Below, in pieces: positions 6,549 to 14,820 of a stretch of DNA of 33,341 nt (position 1 is its first letter; each line of letters begins with the position of its first letter). A program made the position numbers and the translations under genes. The stretch is from positions 1 through 33,341 of the forward strand of contig DATIKU010000023.1 in NCBI GenBank assembly GCA_035477215.1, in the 5' to 3' direction. The stretch comes from Spirochaetota bacterium. Lineage in GTDB: Bacteria > Spirochaetota > UBA4802 > UBA5368. Below the pieces are notes generated by a model. It was not told the DNA's origin. It saw only the letters and a list, made by a program, of their open reading frames with translations, and did not search any database.

Positions 6549-6554
6549 TATAAT
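6549..6554 (+). promoter_or_regulatory. Possible -10 box for the acylase gene
   Basis: A perfect TATAAT hexamer stands about 50 nt upstream of the acylase start. No good -35 hexamer is seen at the right distance, so this is only a candidate. Confidence 0.3.
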
Positions 6555-6601
6555 TTCGAATTCAGTGCACATCATCGGGCTTCCCCATATCGAATAATTG
6601 C

Positions 6602-9022
6602 ATGGAGCGGCCCATGAATCCCACGCTCAGTAAGTGGTTTAAAATCTCCGCGATCGCAATTGTCGCGCTTGTCGTCATCGCATTCATTTCTTTCCAGGTA
6701 TTTTTCAGGCTCGCGGTACCGTCGTATACCGGCACCGTCGACATTCCCGGCCTGAAAGAACCGGTCGAGGTCCGCACTGATGACCATGGCATTCCGCACA
6801 TCCTGGCCAAAAACGACGAGGACCTGTTCTTCGCGCAGGGCTACATCACGGCCCGCGAGCGGATGTTTCAGATGGACCTCACGCGCCTGGCCGGCAGGGG
6901 CGAGCTCTCCACGTTCTTCGGCGAGAAGACGCTGGAGACCGACCGGTATTTCAAGACGCTCGGCTTTTATCGCGCGTCGACAGACGAGTACAGACGACTT
7001 TCGCCGCCAACGAAACTCGCGGTCGACGCGTACACCCGGGGCGTGAACGCGTACCTGGCCACGACGAAGCGCCTGCCGCGCGAATATTTCATTCTGGGAG
7101 CGAAGCCTTCTGAGTGGAAAGCCGAGGACTGCCTGGTCGGGGCGCTCCTCATGTCATACCGCCTCAGCGCGCCGCGCTCGACCAAGGCGATCCTGCAGCG
7201 CATTTACGACTACGCCGGCGCGGCGACGCTGAACAGGCTGCTGCCGTGGGTGCCCGCCGACGCGCCGGTGATCTCCGGCGAGCCGCCGCGCGCATCGTCG
7301 GCCGTCACCGTTCGTGACCCGGGGACTCGAAACGCGCGTCGCGACGAGACCGCCGCTGCTGAGCCCTTTTGTCCGGTCCTCATGCGCCAGCGCGCGAGCA
7401 ACTGGATGATCTTCTCCGGCTCCCGCACCGCCACGGGCAAGGCCGTCTTTACGGGAAGCCCGGACCTCGAGGCCGTCATCCCCTCGCTCTTTTACCTGGT
7501 GCACCTAAAGGGCGGCTCTTATGACGTCATCGGCGGTTCGATCGCGGGTCTGCCGGGCGTGCACGCGGTCGGCTTTAATGGAAGGATAGCATGGAGCATC
7601 ACCGTGGGGAACGGCGACAATGTGGACTTTTTCGTCGAGAAGCCGGATCCGGCGAACCCGAACCGGTACCTCACGGAAAACGGATACAGGAATTTCACGG
7701 TCATCGAAGATCCGATAAAGGTTAAAGTTAAGGGCGGTTTCCGCGAGGAGAAGCTCACCGTGCGCGTGTCGCGCCATGGCCCCGTGATAAGCGCGGTGAT
7801 GAAGGCCTTCCCGCCGAACTGCGCCATGCTGTGGCCGGGGCTCATGGGGCGTGATGGATCCATGGACGGCCTGCTCACGCTCAACCGGGCGCGTACCTTC
7901 GCCGAGTTTCGCTCGGCGCTCGGCATGGTGCGCGGGGCGAGCGTCCATTTAGGTTACGCCGACGTCGATGGCAACATCGGCTACCAGTACGTGTCGACCC
8001 TGCCGGTGCGCAAAGGCGGCGAGAACCCGGTGGCCATGCCGGGCGAGAAGGGCGCCCATGACTGGACGGGCTTTCTCCCTTACGAGCGGCACCCGTACGA
8101 ATACAATCCGAAAAAGGGGTACGTCGCCTCATTTAACCAGATGCCGGAGACCGCGCCCTTCTACGGCACGGCCTTCTTCCTCTTCGAGCGCGGCTACCGC
8201 TTCGAGGAGATGGTGCGCACGAAGGAGCGTTTCACGATCGACGAGATCCGCGCCATGCAAAACGACACCGGCTCGAACCTGGCGAAGCGCTTCGTGCCGT
8301 ATATCGCCGCCGCCTGCGCGAAGGACGCGTACCTCGCGCCCTACGCGAAGAGGCTCGAGGCATGGGACCGTTTCGTGAGCACGGAGAGCGTCGAGGCGAC
8401 CATCTTCAACGCATTCGTGACGAAGCTCATCGGCAACACCTTCACCGACGAGCTCGGCGCGAAGATCGTCGACGAGTTTTTCAAGGACCTGTATGTCTCC
8501 ATTCCCGTGCAGTGGCTCATCCGCTACCTTGACGAGCCGGGCGGCGGCTTCTGGGACGATATGACGACGAAGGACGTCCGCGAAACGCGCGACGACATGA
8601 TCGCCAAAAGCATGAGGGACGCCCTCGCGCAGATCGGCGAGAAGTTCGGCGCAAACGAGAAGAAATGGGCATGGGGGCGCGTCCACAAAATGATGATCAA
8701 GCACCCCCTGGGCACGGTCCTGCCTTTCCTCAATCTGGGGCCCTACGAGTACGCGGGCGACGATTTCACGATCCACGCCGGATGGTGGGACCGTTACAAT
8801 CCCTTCGATATGAAAAGCGGCGCGGCCATCCGTCTCGTCGTTGACATGGCGGACCTTTCGACCATGACGGTGATGAGCCCGCCCGGGCAGTCGGGCCATT
8901 ACCTGAGCCCGCATTACGCCGACCTGGCCGAGACCTGGGCGAAGGGCGGACAGGTGAGCGCTCACTATACGTCGGCGGAAAAGCTCGACAGGGTGCTCTC
9001 GCTCGCGCCGGCGAAGCGGTGA
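6602..9022 (+). CDS. Penicillin acylase family (Ntn-hydrolase) protein
   Basis: The 806-residue protein matches the penicillin/acyl-homoserine-lactone acylase family along its length. An N-terminal membrane segment (about residues 13-36) exports or anchors it. The alpha-chain has PVEVRTDDHGIPHILAKNDE, DLFFAQGYITARERMFQMDL and GRGELSTFFG. The expected autocleavage site and catalytic N-terminal serine of the beta-chain is Ser266 in RQRASNWMIFSGSRTATGKA, where ASNW replaces the commoner GSNNW. Then follow GLPGVHAVGFNGRIAWSITV and GDNVDFFVE. These enzymes hydrolyse amide bonds of acylated compounds in the periplasm; the natural substrate could be an N-acyl amino acid, a signal molecule or a beta-lactam. 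Translation may start at the second ATG (6614), which has GGAG 6 nt upstream. No neighbouring gene hints at the substrate. Confidence 0.9.
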   Translation: MERPMNPTLSKWFKISAIAIVALVVIAFISFQVFFRLAVPSYTGTVDIPGLKEPVEVRTDDHGIPHILAKNDEDLFFAQGYITARERMFQMDLTRLAGRGELSTFFGEKTLETDRYFKTLGFYRASTDEYRRLSPPTKLAVDAYTRGVNAYLATTKRLPREYFILGAKPSEWKAEDCLVGALLMSYRLSAPRSTKAILQRIYDYAGAATLNRLLPWVPADAPVISGEPPRASSAVTVRDPGTRNARRDETAAAEPFCPVLMRQRASNWMIFSGSRTATGKAVFTGSPDLEAVIPSLFYLVHLKGGSYDVIGGSIAGLPGVHAVGFNGRIAWSITVGNGDNVDFFVEKPDPANPNRYLTENGYRNFTVIEDPIKVKVKGGFREEKLTVRVSRHGPVISAVMKAFPPNCAMLWPGLMGRDGSMDGLLTLNRARTFAEFRSALGMVRGASVHLGYADVDGNIGYQYVSTLPVRKGGENPVAMPGEKGAHDWTGFLPYERHPYEYNPKKGYVASFNQMPETAPFYGTAFFLFERGYRFEEMVRTKERFTIDEIRAMQNDTGSNLAKRFVPYIAAACAKDAYLAPYAKRLEAWDRFVSTESVEATIFNAFVTKLIGNTFTDELGAKIVDEFFKDLYVSIPVQWLIRYLDEPGGGFWDDMTTKDVRETRDDMIAKSMRDALAQIGEKFGANEKKWAWGRVHKMMIKHPLGTVLPFLNLGPYEYAGDDFTIHAGWWDRYNPFDMKSGAAIRLVVDMADLSTMTVMSPPGQSGHYLSPHYADLAETWAKGGQVSAHYTSAEKLDRVLSLAPAKR

Positions 9023-9082
9023 CGCGGGGGCCACATAAAACGCACGCTGTCACTACTGCTCGACGCGCTCGAAGAGTTCTAC

Positions 9083-9766
9083 ATGATACCGATCGTCGCG
9101 CTGGGCATCGCGGCGATCGGCTGGTTCATCATCCCCGACTTTTTCCGCGTCACCCTGGCCCGCGAACCTGCCGCCGCGACGGTGCGCCAGGTGATCGAAG
9201 GCCGCTCGCCGAAGTTCGTCGTCGTGAAGGGCCGCTTCGATTATACGGGCATCCGGTACCGGTGCAGGAAAAACGAGGAGCTTGAGCGATGCCTGCCCGA
9301 GGCCTATCTCTATCCCCTCTTCGACGCGTCCACCGGCGAGGGCGTTTACGTGGAATCGCCGCTCGACCCCGATATCTTTCTCCCCATGCATCCGGGCGAA
9401 ACGGCCGTCACCGCCGTTACGAAAAACATCTCGGCAAACGACCGTAAATACCACCTGTTCCTCAATATTACCGAAATTTCGGAATGGTCGGAGAGGCGGT
9501 TGAAAGCATACCGGAAGATCAATATAAACAGCCCGGCGATGGAGGATATCATTAACCTGCTTTCGGGAAGCGTGAAGGCCCCGTTGAAGGTGAGTGACGA
9601 AACCTATCTTGACGCCGACTATTCCATATACAGGGGCTTCTCGGGCTATTTCATCGGAGGCTTCGCGATCGTCATCGTTCTGGCCGGCATTCCGCTTGTT
9701 GTCTTCGGCGCGGCCTCGGGAGTTGATAACCTCAGACGGAAATACCGCGACGGCACGGACGCTTAA
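9083..9766 (+). CDS. Membrane protein of unknown function, two transmembrane segments
   Basis: The 227-residue protein has a membrane segment at each end (MIPIVALGIAAIGWFIIPDF near the start; YFIGGFAIVIVLAGIPLVVF near residues 190-212). The 160-residue domain between them would be extracytoplasmic. That domain contains KFVVVKGRFDYTGIRYRCRK, YVESPLDPDIFLPMHPGE and many short beta-like strands. I do not recognise the family. The gene begins about 60 nt after the acylase and may be co-transcribed. The frame is open upstream to an ATA codon at 9035, which follows a GGGGG run and would add KRTLSLLLDALEEFY; translation from there is possible but unproven. It converges on the next gene with a 4-nt overlap. 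Confidence 0.7.
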   Translation: MIPIVALGIAAIGWFIIPDFFRVTLAREPAAATVRQVIEGRSPKFVVVKGRFDYTGIRYRCRKNEELERCLPEAYLYPLFDASTGEGVYVESPLDPDIFLPMHPGETAVTAVTKNISANDRKYHLFLNITEISEWSERRLKAYRKININSPAMEDIINLLSGSVKAPLKVSDETYLDADYSIYRGFSGYFIGGFAIVIVLAGIPLVVFGAASGVDNLRRKYRDGTDA

Positions 9767-10104
9767 TCCTCTTTCCGAATCCTCAGGTTTTTCATCAGCA
9801 GTACGGCGCAGAACGCGATATCCAGCATGAAGACCGCGACCGGGGCCAGAAGCATAATCGCCATCCATCCCATTTCGAGCCGCGCGGCGGGTGCATCCCT
9901 GGTGAGGAACATGGCCAGTATCACGGCGAGGACGGCCAGGAGCGAGCCGGCGAAGAGGATGATGAGGAAGATCGCGCCGCAGCCAAGTACGACGAGCGCG
10001 TTGTAGAGCGGGGGATTGGCGGCGTACGCGTCGGGGAAAAGGACCGGAAAGAAGGCCAGACGGCTTTTTCTCCTTTCATGTGATGAGCTGATCGCGCTTT
10101 TCAT
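9763..10104 (-). CDS. Small membrane protein of unknown function
   Basis: This is a 113-residue protein with a basic N-terminus (MKSAISSSHERRKSRL). It has two strongly hydrophobic helices (ALVVLGCGAIFLIILFAGSL with LAVLAVILAMFL, and WMAIMLLAPVAVFMLDIAFC) and a charged tail (LRIRKED). No family is recognised. Its 3' end overlaps that of the facing membrane-protein gene by 4 nt. The distribution of charges suggests both ends are cytoplasmic. The composition and placement look like those of a real gene, but nothing further can be said about function. Confidence 0.6.
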   Translation of the reverse strand: MKSAISSSHERRKSRLAFFPVLFPDAYAANPPLYNALVVLGCGAIFLIILFAGSLLAVLAVILAMFLTRDAPAARLEMGWMAIMLLAPVAVFMLDIAFCAVLLMKNLRIRKED

Positions 10105-10217
10105 GTGCTTTTCCCATTCCCGGGAGGGTGAAACCCATATTGGCTTTGTATCACTGTCCGGCAGCGCACGTCAAACCCAATACGCGCCGGGGGTGCCCGG
10201 GTCGGCATGAAAGCTCG

Positions 10218-10247
10218 TTGACAATCCATCGGGCTTTTCCACAGAAT
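10218..10247 (+). promoter_or_regulatory. Candidate sigma-70 promoter for the pseudouridine synthase gene
   Basis: A perfect TTGACA at 10218-10223 is followed after 18 nt by CAGAAT (10242-10247), four of six matches to the -10 consensus. It lies about 65 nt before the start codon at 10313. Confidence 0.35.
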
Positions 10248-10312
10248 ATTGTCCGGCCTGTTTATGGCGTCTGTATTCCCCCGCGAAGGGAAAGTAAGAT
10301 GGAGTTGATGGG

Positions 10313-11209
10313 ATGAACGTCACCGCGAGACATATCGTTCCTCAGGGAGCGCACCGGGTCCGTTTCCGCGAGTACGCCTGCGAGATGTTCGCCGTGTTCC
10401 CCTCGCGCAAGGGGATCGTGAAGGCGATCAAGCGGGGCGAGTTTACCATCGATGGAACGGTCGCCTGTACCGGTTCGTGGGTGCTGCCGGGCCAGGTCAT
10501 CGAGCACGTCGATCCGGAGCGTTCCGGGCCGAAGCCCTTCGTGCTGCGCCTGCGCGTGGTGTTCGAGGACGAGCATATCGCCCTCATCGAGAAACCGGCC
10601 GGCATCGTGGTGAACGGCAACCGCTTCAGGACGATCGAAAACGCGCTTCCGTTGAACCTCGCCACCTCGCCCTGTTACGACGCCCTGCGCCGTCCGCGTC
10701 CCGTGCACCGGCTCGACGGGCCCACGGGCGGGCTTCTCCTTGTCGCAAAGACTTCCCGTGCGATGGTCGAACTGGGAAGGCAGTTCGAGGATGGCGCGGT
10801 GGACAAACGCTACCGCGCCATCGTCATGGGGTGCGTCGAGGGCGAGGGGCTCATCGACGCGCCGGTCGACAGACGCCGGGCCGTCACCGCGTATCGCTCC
10901 GTGCGGCACGTGCCCTCGCTTCGAAGCGGCCGGCTCTCGCTCCTCGATCTGTGGCCGCGGACCGGGCGTACGCACCAGCTTCGCCGCCACCTGGCGGAGG
11001 CGGGCTTTCCCATCCTGGGAGACGCGGCCTATGGCCCGGAAGGGCTCGTCTTAAACGGCAAGGGACTTTTTCTCGCGGCGGTCGGGCTGTGCTTCGACCA
11101 TCCGCTGACGGGAACGCGGCTGGACTTGGCGATGGACGATCCGCCGAAGTTCGCAAGCCTGCTCGACCGTGAGGAGCGTCGATGGCGGAAGTTCAACGAA
11201 CCCAAGTGA
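10313..11209 (+). CDS. RluA-family pseudouridine synthase
   Basis: The 298-residue enzyme converts uridine to pseudouridine in structured RNA. The N-terminal 70 residues resemble an S4 RNA-binding domain (SRKGIVKAIKRGEFTIDGTV, then WVLPGQVIEHV). The catalytic domain has IALIEKPAGIVVNGN and the signature VHRLDGPTGGLLLVAK with the catalytic Asp135. Then come KRYRAIVMG, the late RTGRTHQLRRHLAEAGFPIL and GDAAYGPEG. GPTGG replaces the more common xxTSG after the active-site aspartate, a mild variation. Targets (23S rRNA or tRNA) cannot be read from the sequence. The start has no strong Shine-Dalgarno, although a possible promoter lies upstream. Confidence 0.88.
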   Translation: MNVTARHIVPQGAHRVRFREYACEMFAVFPSRKGIVKAIKRGEFTIDGTVACTGSWVLPGQVIEHVDPERSGPKPFVLRLRVVFEDEHIALIEKPAGIVVNGNRFRTIENALPLNLATSPCYDALRRPRPVHRLDGPTGGLLLVAKTSRAMVELGRQFEDGAVDKRYRAIVMGCVEGEGLIDAPVDRRRAVTAYRSVRHVPSLRSGRLSLLDLWPRTGRTHQLRRHLAEAGFPILGDAAYGPEGLVLNGKGLFLAAVGLCFDHPLTGTRLDLAMDDPPKFASLLDREERRWRKFNEPK

Positions 11210-11226
11210 CGCTCCTTCAGGCTCGT

Positions 11227-11709
11227 CTACTTTCCGTCGCGCTTCGCCTGATCGCGTCTGTTCCTCGAGGAGATGTGTCCCTTTATTTTCGCGGGCGTGC
11301 CGAGGTCCTTCCTGGCAATCGCGGCCTTTCCGGCTTTGGCCGGCTTTGCCGCCGCGCGGGTTTTCTCCCGGTCCGGGCCGGTCGTACGAAGCGCCTCCCT
11401 GTGTTGGCGGGCCTTTTCCCTGAGGGCCTGGCGTTCAAGCTCGATCTGGCGCTTTTCGTACGAGCGTACGACAACGGCGAAAAGGCGCGCTTTTTCATTC
11501 GATCGCAGGGCCGTTTCGCGTTTCCCGGCCTCCCTCTTCTGTCGTATGGCCAGGTTGCGCCATTTTTCAAGGAGACGTCGTGTGGCTGCGAGCTTGGTTT
11601 TGATTTTCGCCGCTGAAAACGACTCGATGGCGCCGGGCAAGCTTTCCTGCGCCAGTTTCCATTCCGATGCGGAGCAGAGCTGTTTGTACTGGTTGATGGG
11701 CATGGTCAT
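11227..11709 (-). CDS. Highly basic coiled-coil protein of unknown function
   Basis: The start at 11709 (MTMPINQYKQLCSASEW) is preferred because GGGAG lies 6 nt upstream; the frame is open further but without a ribosome-binding site. The 160-residue product begins with a short conserved-looking segment (PINQYKQLCSASEWKLAQES). Next is a long helical, Arg/Lys/Glu-rich coiled coil (KLAATRRLLEKWRNLAIRQK, EKRQIELERQALREKARQ). The tail is Ala/Lys/Arg-rich and disordered (KTRAAAKPAKAGKAAIARKD), as in histone-H1-like or ribosome-associated proteins. Nucleic-acid binding is a reasonable inference from the charge. It is transcribed divergently from hrpB and faces the pseudouridine synthase gene. Confidence 0.65.
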   Translation of the reverse strand: MTMPINQYKQLCSASEWKLAQESLPGAIESFSAAKIKTKLAATRRLLEKWRNLAIRQKREAGKRETALRSNEKARLFAVVVRSYEKRQIELERQALREKARQHREALRTTGPDREKTRAAAKPAKAGKAAIARKDLGTPAKIKGHISSRNRRDQAKRDGK

Positions 11710-11847
11710 TCTATCTCCCGTAGAATTTTTCCCCGTGCATGAGGATTCTGAACAGTATAGTCGATCCGGAATATCCATTCAAGGCAAAAACAGATGTAAT
11801 CATGCGGCGATGATTGCACTTCCGCTTGACGAACCGAAGCCCATACC

Positions 11848-14352
11848 ATGGAAATACCCGGCATGACGCGCGACGAAATAAGCTCCCTTCCTCTCCATCC
11901 GCGGCTCGACGAAGTCGCCGACGCGTTCGCCCGGTCGGGCCTCCTGCTCCTCTCGGCCGAGCCGGGGGCGGGGAAGACCACGCTCGTGCCGTGGCGCCTG
12001 CTTGCACACCCCGATTTCGCCGGTTCGAAGATACTGCTCCTCGAGCCGCGACGCATCGCCGCGCGCATGGCGGCCGACCGTATCGCCGCGCTCCTCGGCG
12101 AGGAGGTGGGGAAGAGCGTCGGGCTTCGCACGCGGCGCGAGACCATCGCGGGTCCGTCGTGCAGGCTCGAGGTGGTGACCGACGGCGTGCTGGTGCGCAT
12201 CCTCCAGTCCGACCAGGCGCTCGGCGGATACGGAGCGGTCATCTTCGACGAGTTTCACGAGCGCGGCCTCATGGCCGATCTCGCCTTCTCGCTCGCCTGG
12301 GACTGCAGGCGGCACCTGCGGGGCGACCTTCGCATCATGCTCATGTCGGCCACGCTTCCCGCGGGCGATTGTACGTCGGCCTTCGGCGAATGGCCGCGCC
12401 TCGAGGCGCCGGGAAGGAGCCATCCGGTACGCGTCGAGTACCGCCCGCCGCGCGCGCGTGAGCGGATTGAAGAGGGAGCGGCGCGCCTCGCGCTCGAGGC
12501 AATGGAATCATTGAACGGCGAACCGGGAGGCGTGCTGGTGTTCCTTCCCGGCTTTCGCGAGATAAACCGCGCGGCCGATATCCTCGCCGGCAGGGTCCGG
12601 GCGCGCGCCGCCGTGGAGGTGTTGCACGGCCGCCTCTCCCTGGAACAACAGCGGCGCGTGGTGCGGGGGACCGGCCGCGACGGACGGCGTATCGTGCTCG
12701 CCACCAACGTGGCCGAGTCGAGCCTTACCATCATGGGAGTCCGTGCCGTTGTCGATACGGGTTTCGAACGCCGCGTGCGCTTCTCTCCGCGCACCGGCAT
12801 GGGGCACTGGGAGACGGTGCGCATATCGGACGCATCGGCCGTGCAGCGTTCCGGCCGGGCGGGGCGCCTGGGGCCGGGGCTGTGTCTTCGCTGGTGGGCC
12901 GGGGACGAGCCTCTCGCGCCCTTCAGCCCGCCGGAGATACTGGAGGCCGATCTCGCGCCGATGTATATCGAAACGGCGGCCTGGGGCGCCGCTTCGCCGC
13001 TCGATCTGGTGTGGATGACGCCGCCGCCGGAGGCGCATTTGAAGAGGGCCGCGGCGCTGCTCGATGAGCTTGGGCTCGTGCTCGGCGGCGCGATCACGCC
13101 GGAGGGGGCGCGGGCCGCGCGACTGGGGCTGCATCCGCGACTCGCGCGCATGGTGCTTCGCGCCGACGCGGCCGGGCTCGCGCCGACAGCATCGCTCATG
13201 GCGGCGATTCTCGAAGAGGGCGAAGGTCCGCGTCCGGAGAGCGCCGATTTCAGCGAGCGCATGGAGGACTGGCGTGCGTGGGAGCGCGGCGTACGGGGGT
13301 CCGTTTCTGATTCACGCGCCGGGCGCATACGGGACGAGGCGCGCCGCATACTGCGCCAGTGCGGCGGCGGTTCGTTCAGGGGGGATGATGTGGACGTCTC
13401 GCGCGCCGGGGAGCTTCTGCTGTGGGCCTACCCTGACCGCGTCGCGCGCAGGGCCGGCGCGGACCGCTGGGTGATGGCCGCGGGCCGGGGGGCGCGGATG
13501 GCCGCCCGCTTTCCCTGTGCGGAGGATTTCCTCGTGGCGCCCGAGATGGACGGCGGCGGTACCGAGGCGCGCATCTTCAGCGCGGCGCCGGTGGCGCGGG
13601 AGGCGATCGAACGCGCGTTCGCGCCGCTTCGCGAGGAGGCCCGGTTCGAGTGGAGGGGTTGGAAACCTGTGGTGACGGTCGGCGTGTTCGCCGGGGGGCT
13701 GCTTCTAAACGAGCGGCGCTCTGGCGCTCCCGGCGGGGACGATCTGCGCGAAGCCGTTATGCGTCGCCTCGAGGCGGAGGGGCTTGAAGTCCTGCCTTGG
13801 AGCGATGGTACGCGCCGTTTGCTTGCGCGCTGTCGCTTCGTTCAGCGGCGCGGCCGCGTGCGGGCATGGCCCGATTTCTCCGACGAGGCGCTCCTTCGCG
13901 ACGCGCGGGAATGGCTGCCGCCCTTCGGGAACTATGGCGGCGGCGAGGTATTCGGCGAGGGCTCGCTCGCAAGCGCGCTCGCGTACCGCCTGGGGCGCGT
14001 CATGCGCGCGCGGCTGGACGCCGAGGCCCCGGAGAGCGTGGAGCTCCCATCTGGTTCGCGCCGCGCGGTCGATTACGAAAGCGGCGATATCCCGGTAATC
14101 GCGGCGCGCCTGCAGGAGTTTTTCGGCTGCACCGAGACGCCCCGCATCGGCGGCGAGGGCGCGCTTGTGCATCTCCTGAGTCCAGCCGGACGCCCGGTGC
14201 AGATAACCCGCGACCTGGGCGGTTTCTGGGAGCGCTCCTACGAGGAGGTCCGCAAGGAGCTGGCGGGGCGTTATCCGAAACATCACTGGCCGGCCGATCC
14301 CCTCGGGGCAAAGCCCACCGCGCGGGCGAAGCAGCGCAAGGGCCGGGGATGA
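11848..14352 (+). CDS. hrpB: ATP-dependent helicase HrpB
   Basis: The 834-residue DEAH/RHA-type helicase is of normal HrpB length. Motifs appear in order: Walker A SAEPGAGKTTLVPWR (about 37-50), EPRRIAARMAADRIA (Ia), VIFDEFHERGLMADL (DEFH at 134-137), LMSATLPAGD (III), VLVFLPGFREINRA, ATNVAESSLTIMGVRAVVD (V) and SAVQRSGRAGRLGPG (VI). The C-terminus has the HrpB-specific region GRPVQITRDLGGFWERSYEE followed by YPKHHWPADPLGAKPT. HrpB is a putative RNA helicase whose precise role is uncertain in most bacteria. An alternative ATG at 11863 is possible. All catalytic motifs look intact. Confidence 0.95.
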   Translation: MEIPGMTRDEISSLPLHPRLDEVADAFARSGLLLLSAEPGAGKTTLVPWRLLAHPDFAGSKILLLEPRRIAARMAADRIAALLGEEVGKSVGLRTRRETIAGPSCRLEVVTDGVLVRILQSDQALGGYGAVIFDEFHERGLMADLAFSLAWDCRRHLRGDLRIMLMSATLPAGDCTSAFGEWPRLEAPGRSHPVRVEYRPPRARERIEEGAARLALEAMESLNGEPGGVLVFLPGFREINRAADILAGRVRARAAVEVLHGRLSLEQQRRVVRGTGRDGRRIVLATNVAESSLTIMGVRAVVDTGFERRVRFSPRTGMGHWETVRISDASAVQRSGRAGRLGPGLCLRWWAGDEPLAPFSPPEILEADLAPMYIETAAWGAASPLDLVWMTPPPEAHLKRAAALLDELGLVLGGAITPEGARAARLGLHPRLARMVLRADAAGLAPTASLMAAILEEGEGPRPESADFSERMEDWRAWERGVRGSVSDSRAGRIRDEARRILRQCGGGSFRGDDVDVSRAGELLLWAYPDRVARRAGADRWVMAAGRGARMAARFPCAEDFLVAPEMDGGGTEARIFSAAPVAREAIERAFAPLREEARFEWRGWKPVVTVGVFAGGLLLNERRSGAPGGDDLREAVMRRLEAEGLEVLPWSDGTRRLLARCRFVQRRGRVRAWPDFSDEALLRDAREWLPPFGNYGGGEVFGEGSLASALAYRLGRVMRARLDAEAPESVELPSGSRRAVDYESGDIPVIAARLQEFFGCTETPRIGGEGALVHLLSPAGRPVQITRDLGGFWERSYEEVRKELAGRYPKHHWPADPLGAKPTARAKQRKGRG

Positions 14353-14395
14353 CCGCCCGAGATGAAAGGACTTATCACGGTGAAAATATGAATTG

Positions 14396-14511
14396 TGTCA
14401 TTGCGAGGAGCGCAGCGACGTGGCGATCTCTAAAGGCAACACGTTGCTTCATGGGGCTTTGCATTAAAAGAGATTGCCACGCCCCGATACGGCCCGGGGC
14501 TCGCAATGACA
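14396..14511. repeat. Extragenic palindromic repeat element, complete copy
   Basis: The left arm (14396-14430) begins TGTCATTGCGAGGAGCGCAG and ends GTGGCGATCTC. The right arm (14470-14511) begins GAGATTGCCAC and ends CTCGCAATGACA. The arms pair at both outer and inner ends and would fold into a long interrupted stem. This sequence type (TGTCATTGCGAG...CTCGCAATGACA) is a widely found intergenic palindrome in many bacterial genomes. It follows hrpB directly. Confidence 0.8.
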
Positions 14512-14540
14512 GGGTAATTCAGGAGCCCGTACGCCCCCGA

Positions 14541-14562
14541 ACGACCGGGGCTCGCAATGACA
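14541..14562. repeat. Extragenic palindromic repeat, right-arm half copy
   Basis: ACGACCGGGGCTCGCAATGA continuing CA repeats the right arm of the complete element at 14470-14511, but without its own left arm directly before it. Confidence 0.65.
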
Positions 14563-14611
14563 GAACATCGCGGGTGGCCGAGCGATGCGGCGATAGTGCA
14601 TGCTGCCAAAC

Positions 14612-14650
14612 GGTCATCGCGAGGAGGCCGCAGGCCGACGTGGCGATCTC
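14612..14650. repeat. Extragenic palindromic repeat, left-arm half copy
   Basis: GGTCATCGCGAGGAGGCCGC then AGGCCGACGTGGCGATCTC repeats the left arm of the complete element with a few changes (GCCGCAGGCC in place of GCGCAGC). It has no matching right arm after it. Confidence 0.65.
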
Positions 14651-14820
14651 ATTAAACCTGGAGTTTCAAATATTGAATAAAAGTTTTAATAGGATTGCGC
14701 TGGTTAGGATGGCCGTGCGCGCCGGACTGGCCCACGCACCGGATCTTTGGCATTTTCTTCCGGACCGGTTGCGGTCCGTCCGTTAAATTGAACGCGGCGG
14801 ATGCCGCAATTGGAGAAGGC

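Noticed and set aside
8129-9034. 301-codon open frame on the minus strand
   Set aside because: It is antisense to the penicillin acylase gene and its sequence is Arg/Ala/His-rich without motifs.
12255-13349. 364-codon open frame on the minus strand
   Set aside because: It is antisense to hrpB and consists of Ser/Arg/Pro-rich sequence typical of a shadow frame.
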